A DNA stretch of 64,000 bases from Paraspadella gotoi (Eukaryota; Chaetognatha), in the NCBI GenBank assembly GCA_051294375.1, contig CM119265.1, positions 7,760,629-7,824,628 on the forward strand, in the 5' to 3' direction. The notes under the pieces are model-generated. The model saw only the letters and a program-made list of their open reading frames with translations, was not told where the DNA came from and ran no database searches. A program made the translations under genes and the position numbers. This document shows positions 61,595 through 64,000 of the stretch, piece after piece (within the stretch, counting starts at the first letter, position 1; each line of letters starts with the position of its first letter).

Positions 61595-62676
61595 GACTCC
61601 ATCTTGAAACTTCCGACGCTAATCGAAACTCGTGTAGCGACTGACTCACGCCAAAAATCCATAACCGTTATTCACTGTAGTCGATTTGACTTCGCGCAGA
61701 CGGTATATTCAGTTCGCGTTTCTCCGTTTCAACCGGGAAAGACTGTACTCGATTAACTCGGAAGGAAAAAGTTTTGGGAAATCGTAGTCGATTATTGTCG
61801 GCGATTTAACCGTCGATCACTGTAGCCACGTTCGACGTCCAAATGGCGCGAAAATCGGAAGTGAAAAAAAAAGGAGACGCGTGTCGGAGTGGATTGGGAG
61901 TGGCGTGAATTTTGAAATGGAGAGGGGAGTGAAACAGTGAGATCGTGTTGTTGTTACTGAAGAGATTGGCTTTGAAAGGAATGTACTACATATCAAGAAA
62001 AGCTGACATAACTTTTTGGTCTCAGCCAAATCGAGGTTTGATATCGATTTAATAATTTTTTTTCATATTCTTCATTACGGATTAACAATATTTTTAGTAT
62101 ATCCCTTTTGCCATAGTAATTTCCGCAATCGTCCTTATTTTTTGCTTCTTTATTTTTTCTTACGGTAATCATATTAATTTTATTAAGTTTTATGAGTGGT
62201 TTATTTAATAAAAAAAATTATGAGAGAGAAAAAAATAAGAAATTCTTCTCGTAAGAATCCGAGTTTATTTTTTTTGAATTTCAAACAAATGAAGAGCGAA
62301 AGTTTGATTCGTTAAATTCAGTTATTGATTTTTTCGAGTCACAAATTTTCAATTCTTGGTTGGATTTCTCCCTCGTCGTTCGAACTTCGAAGCCTTCACA
62401 GATTTTACGCTTTCCCATTCACGGGATACATTTTCTCTAACTTTTTTTAGTCATGCTTTTTTATGCTTTTTTATGCTTTTACTACCTTCCATTCTTCTTT
62501 TACCCCAACTTTTCTGTCGGTCGGTCGGTCAGTCCTGTCCATCGGTCTGTCCAACTTAAGTTTAAAATGCTCATAACTCAGGGAATACTGATTATTACTT
62601 AATAGTAAAAAAATGTACCATAAGATGCAAAATATGCATAAGTTTTATACTTGTGCAGTAACTAAATCGTTTGGAA

Positions 62677-62973
62677 ATGCGTGTAGGAAAGTTACCGGTA
62701 CTGGTCATCTTTACCGCCTTGCTCACCCTGTCTTATGAATTTTCCCCCTGTTCCCTCTCTCACCGCTGGCATTCTTCCCCCTCGGCGCAGGCGGCCGTGG
62801 CGCGCGGCCTGGTCTTCTTATTACCCCGCCAACGCTCCCATCTTTTCCCTCCCAACCCCCTTCTCGCCCCTTTCGTTAGTCCCGAGGTGCGAGTGGGAAG
62901 AAGATTCGAGTCTCCGTCGGGACTTAAGTACTTCGCCCGCGAACAAATTTATGTCTTGAAGCGATTTCGTTAA
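62677..62973 (+). CDS. Weak ORF with signal-peptide-like start
   Basis: 98 codons from ATG to TAA. The first about 20 residues are a basic start followed by a hydrophobic Leu/Val/Ile stretch, like a signal peptide. The rest is Ser/Pro/Arg-rich with no Cys pattern or domain, and a second frame over the same bases is equally open. It could be a first exon or chance. Confidence 0.2.
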   Translation: MRVGKLPVLVIFTALLTLSYEFSPCSLSHRWHSSPSAQAAVARGLVFLLPRQRSHLFPPNPLLAPFVSPEVRVGRRFESPSGLKYFAREQIYVLKRFR

Positions 62974-64000
62974 CATTAATTTTTTTCGCGCGACGCGCTG
63001 TTTCCCGTCAAGCCCCTTTGTGCATCCCACTCTGTTTCTGTCTCTGTCGTTCATCGCTTTTCTGGAGTGTCGCTTTCAACTATCATTTTTTTGTTTTTGG
63101 AGCTGGAGAGAGAGTAGATGAAGGAGAGAGAGAGAGAGAGAGAGCAGAGAGTAGAGAGGAGAGAGGAGTAGAGAGAGAGTGTAGAGAGAGTTAGAAAACG
63201 AATATCATTATCTAACAATAGAATCGAAAAAATTGAATAAAAAATGTAACGTTCGGAATTTTCCGACTTTCCAAACAATGATGAAAGTTTTAATCAACTG
63301 GAAAAAAAGGAAAAAAAAGTAAAATCATTTCAACGAAAAAAAACCCGAAACCAAGACTTGTTTTTGTGGGGGGTTCCGCGATAGTTAAGGCGAACAGCGC
63401 CCGATAGACGGGACCATCGATCCTTGATAAGGGAACGTCCATTTCCTGACGCGGCGGCGACGACGGACGAGCGACTTGCCCTACAAAGACTAAGACGCTT
63501 CTGCGGATAGAGGCGTGTCGCCGGCGAGAGTTCTTCCTTAGCGCCAACCGTCCTCTTCTTTTCTTGAGTGGCAAAACTGCGCTAGGTCCGGTTGTGCAAC
63601 TACCGAGTGCGGCGCAATCCTGGGGAAATTGTGAATTGATTTTATGTCCTATGTTATAGGTTCAATTTAGAGGTAACGGTCTATTATGTGATGATGGACT
63701 TTTCAATTTCGTATGTTTAGGATTTAGTAAAACAGTTTATTTGGTATTGTGAAGCAAACGATTTTTTGATATGATAAGTTCGGTATCTATTGTTGCTTTC
63801 GACGTCTTACAGTTTTAAGAGTCGTCCATCAAAGCAACTTGCTGATGAGAAAACCTTGTTTGACTATCTGCTCAACAAATTCGTTGCTAACCCATATCCA
63901 ACCTAAACTGGTTTTACTAGAGGGTAAGTTCTTAAAAATTTGGATACTGAGATGGACAATAATTTTTTTTTCTCAGTAAAAATGCGAATACAGGAAACTC

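Larger units (their letters stand above)
59118..64000. other. Intergenic, gaps and repeats
   Basis: Unique DNA beyond the inverted repeat: a purine-rich stretch, CT tract 59,690-59,750, three N gaps, a CGT array and AT-rich DNA. One weak ORF with a signal-peptide-like start lies at 62,677. Nothing else is supported. Confidence 0.6.

Noticed and set aside
63290-63574. 94-codon minus-strand ORF, Arg-rich start
   Set aside because: It has an AG before it and no early stop, but no recognised domain; the C-terminal part reads into a poly-A/T stretch and looks like noise.

Overview
The window is animal (metazoan) nuclear DNA. Genes are split by GT-AG introns and intergenic DNA is AT-rich. Very long (CT)n/(GA)n and (CGT)n microsatellites are everywhere, and there are twelve runs of N. 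The gene families seen are animal ones: a SMYD lysine methyltransferase, an actin maturation protease (ACTMAP), an ankyrin/SOCS-box (ASB) protein, a secreted PAN/Apple-type protein and a cystine-knot secreted peptide. RFX-type X-boxes, an NRF1-type site and degraded CCCTAA telomere-like repeats fit an animal. I cannot name the phylum.

Layout. 1-6.4 kb: no gene I can support. 6.47-7.90 kb (-): secreted protein with four PAN/Apple-like modules. 10.26-11.81 kb (-): last two exons of an acidic, disordered protein of unknown family. 11.8-15.2 kb: repeats, including a telomere-like tract and a duplication across an N gap. 15.17-20.5 kb (-): eight-exon SMYD gene. 21.93-22.77 kb (-): small single-pass membrane protein with an L1CAM-like tail motif. 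24.63-28.63 kb (-): 1,288-residue Q/S-rich coiled-coil protein. 29.03-29.86 kb (-): catalytic exon of ACTMAP. 32-34.6 kb: two weak exon candidates. 34.6-39.6 kb: gaps, a minisatellite and simple repeats.

39.66-59.12 kb is one giant inverted repeat with arms of about 9.9 and 9.3 kb around a 221-bp spacer. The right arm carries a readable ASB gene (54.7-58.2 kb, +). Nested antisense in one of its introns is a complete three-exon gene for a 92-residue secreted cystine-knot (knottin/ICK) precursor (55.67-56.11 kb, -). The left arm has both genes again, inverted and broken by many single-base indels. Each arm carries three RFX X-box matches, a full CRE, an E-box and a short tRNA-like hairpin followed by a T-run. 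Because differences are mainly small indels spread evenly over coding and noncoding DNA, and the right arm also has frameshifts that the left arm does not share, a fold-back read or mis-joined allele is at least as likely as a true palindrome. 59.1-64 kb holds gaps, repeats and one weak ORF.

The genes do not form an obvious pathway. ACTMAP (actin processing), SMYD (protein lysine methylation), ASB (Cullin-5 ubiquitin ligase substrate choice) and the two secreted proteins look like ordinary unlinked animal neighbours. The nested knottin gene, the inverted repeat and the X-box cluster are the items most worth following up.
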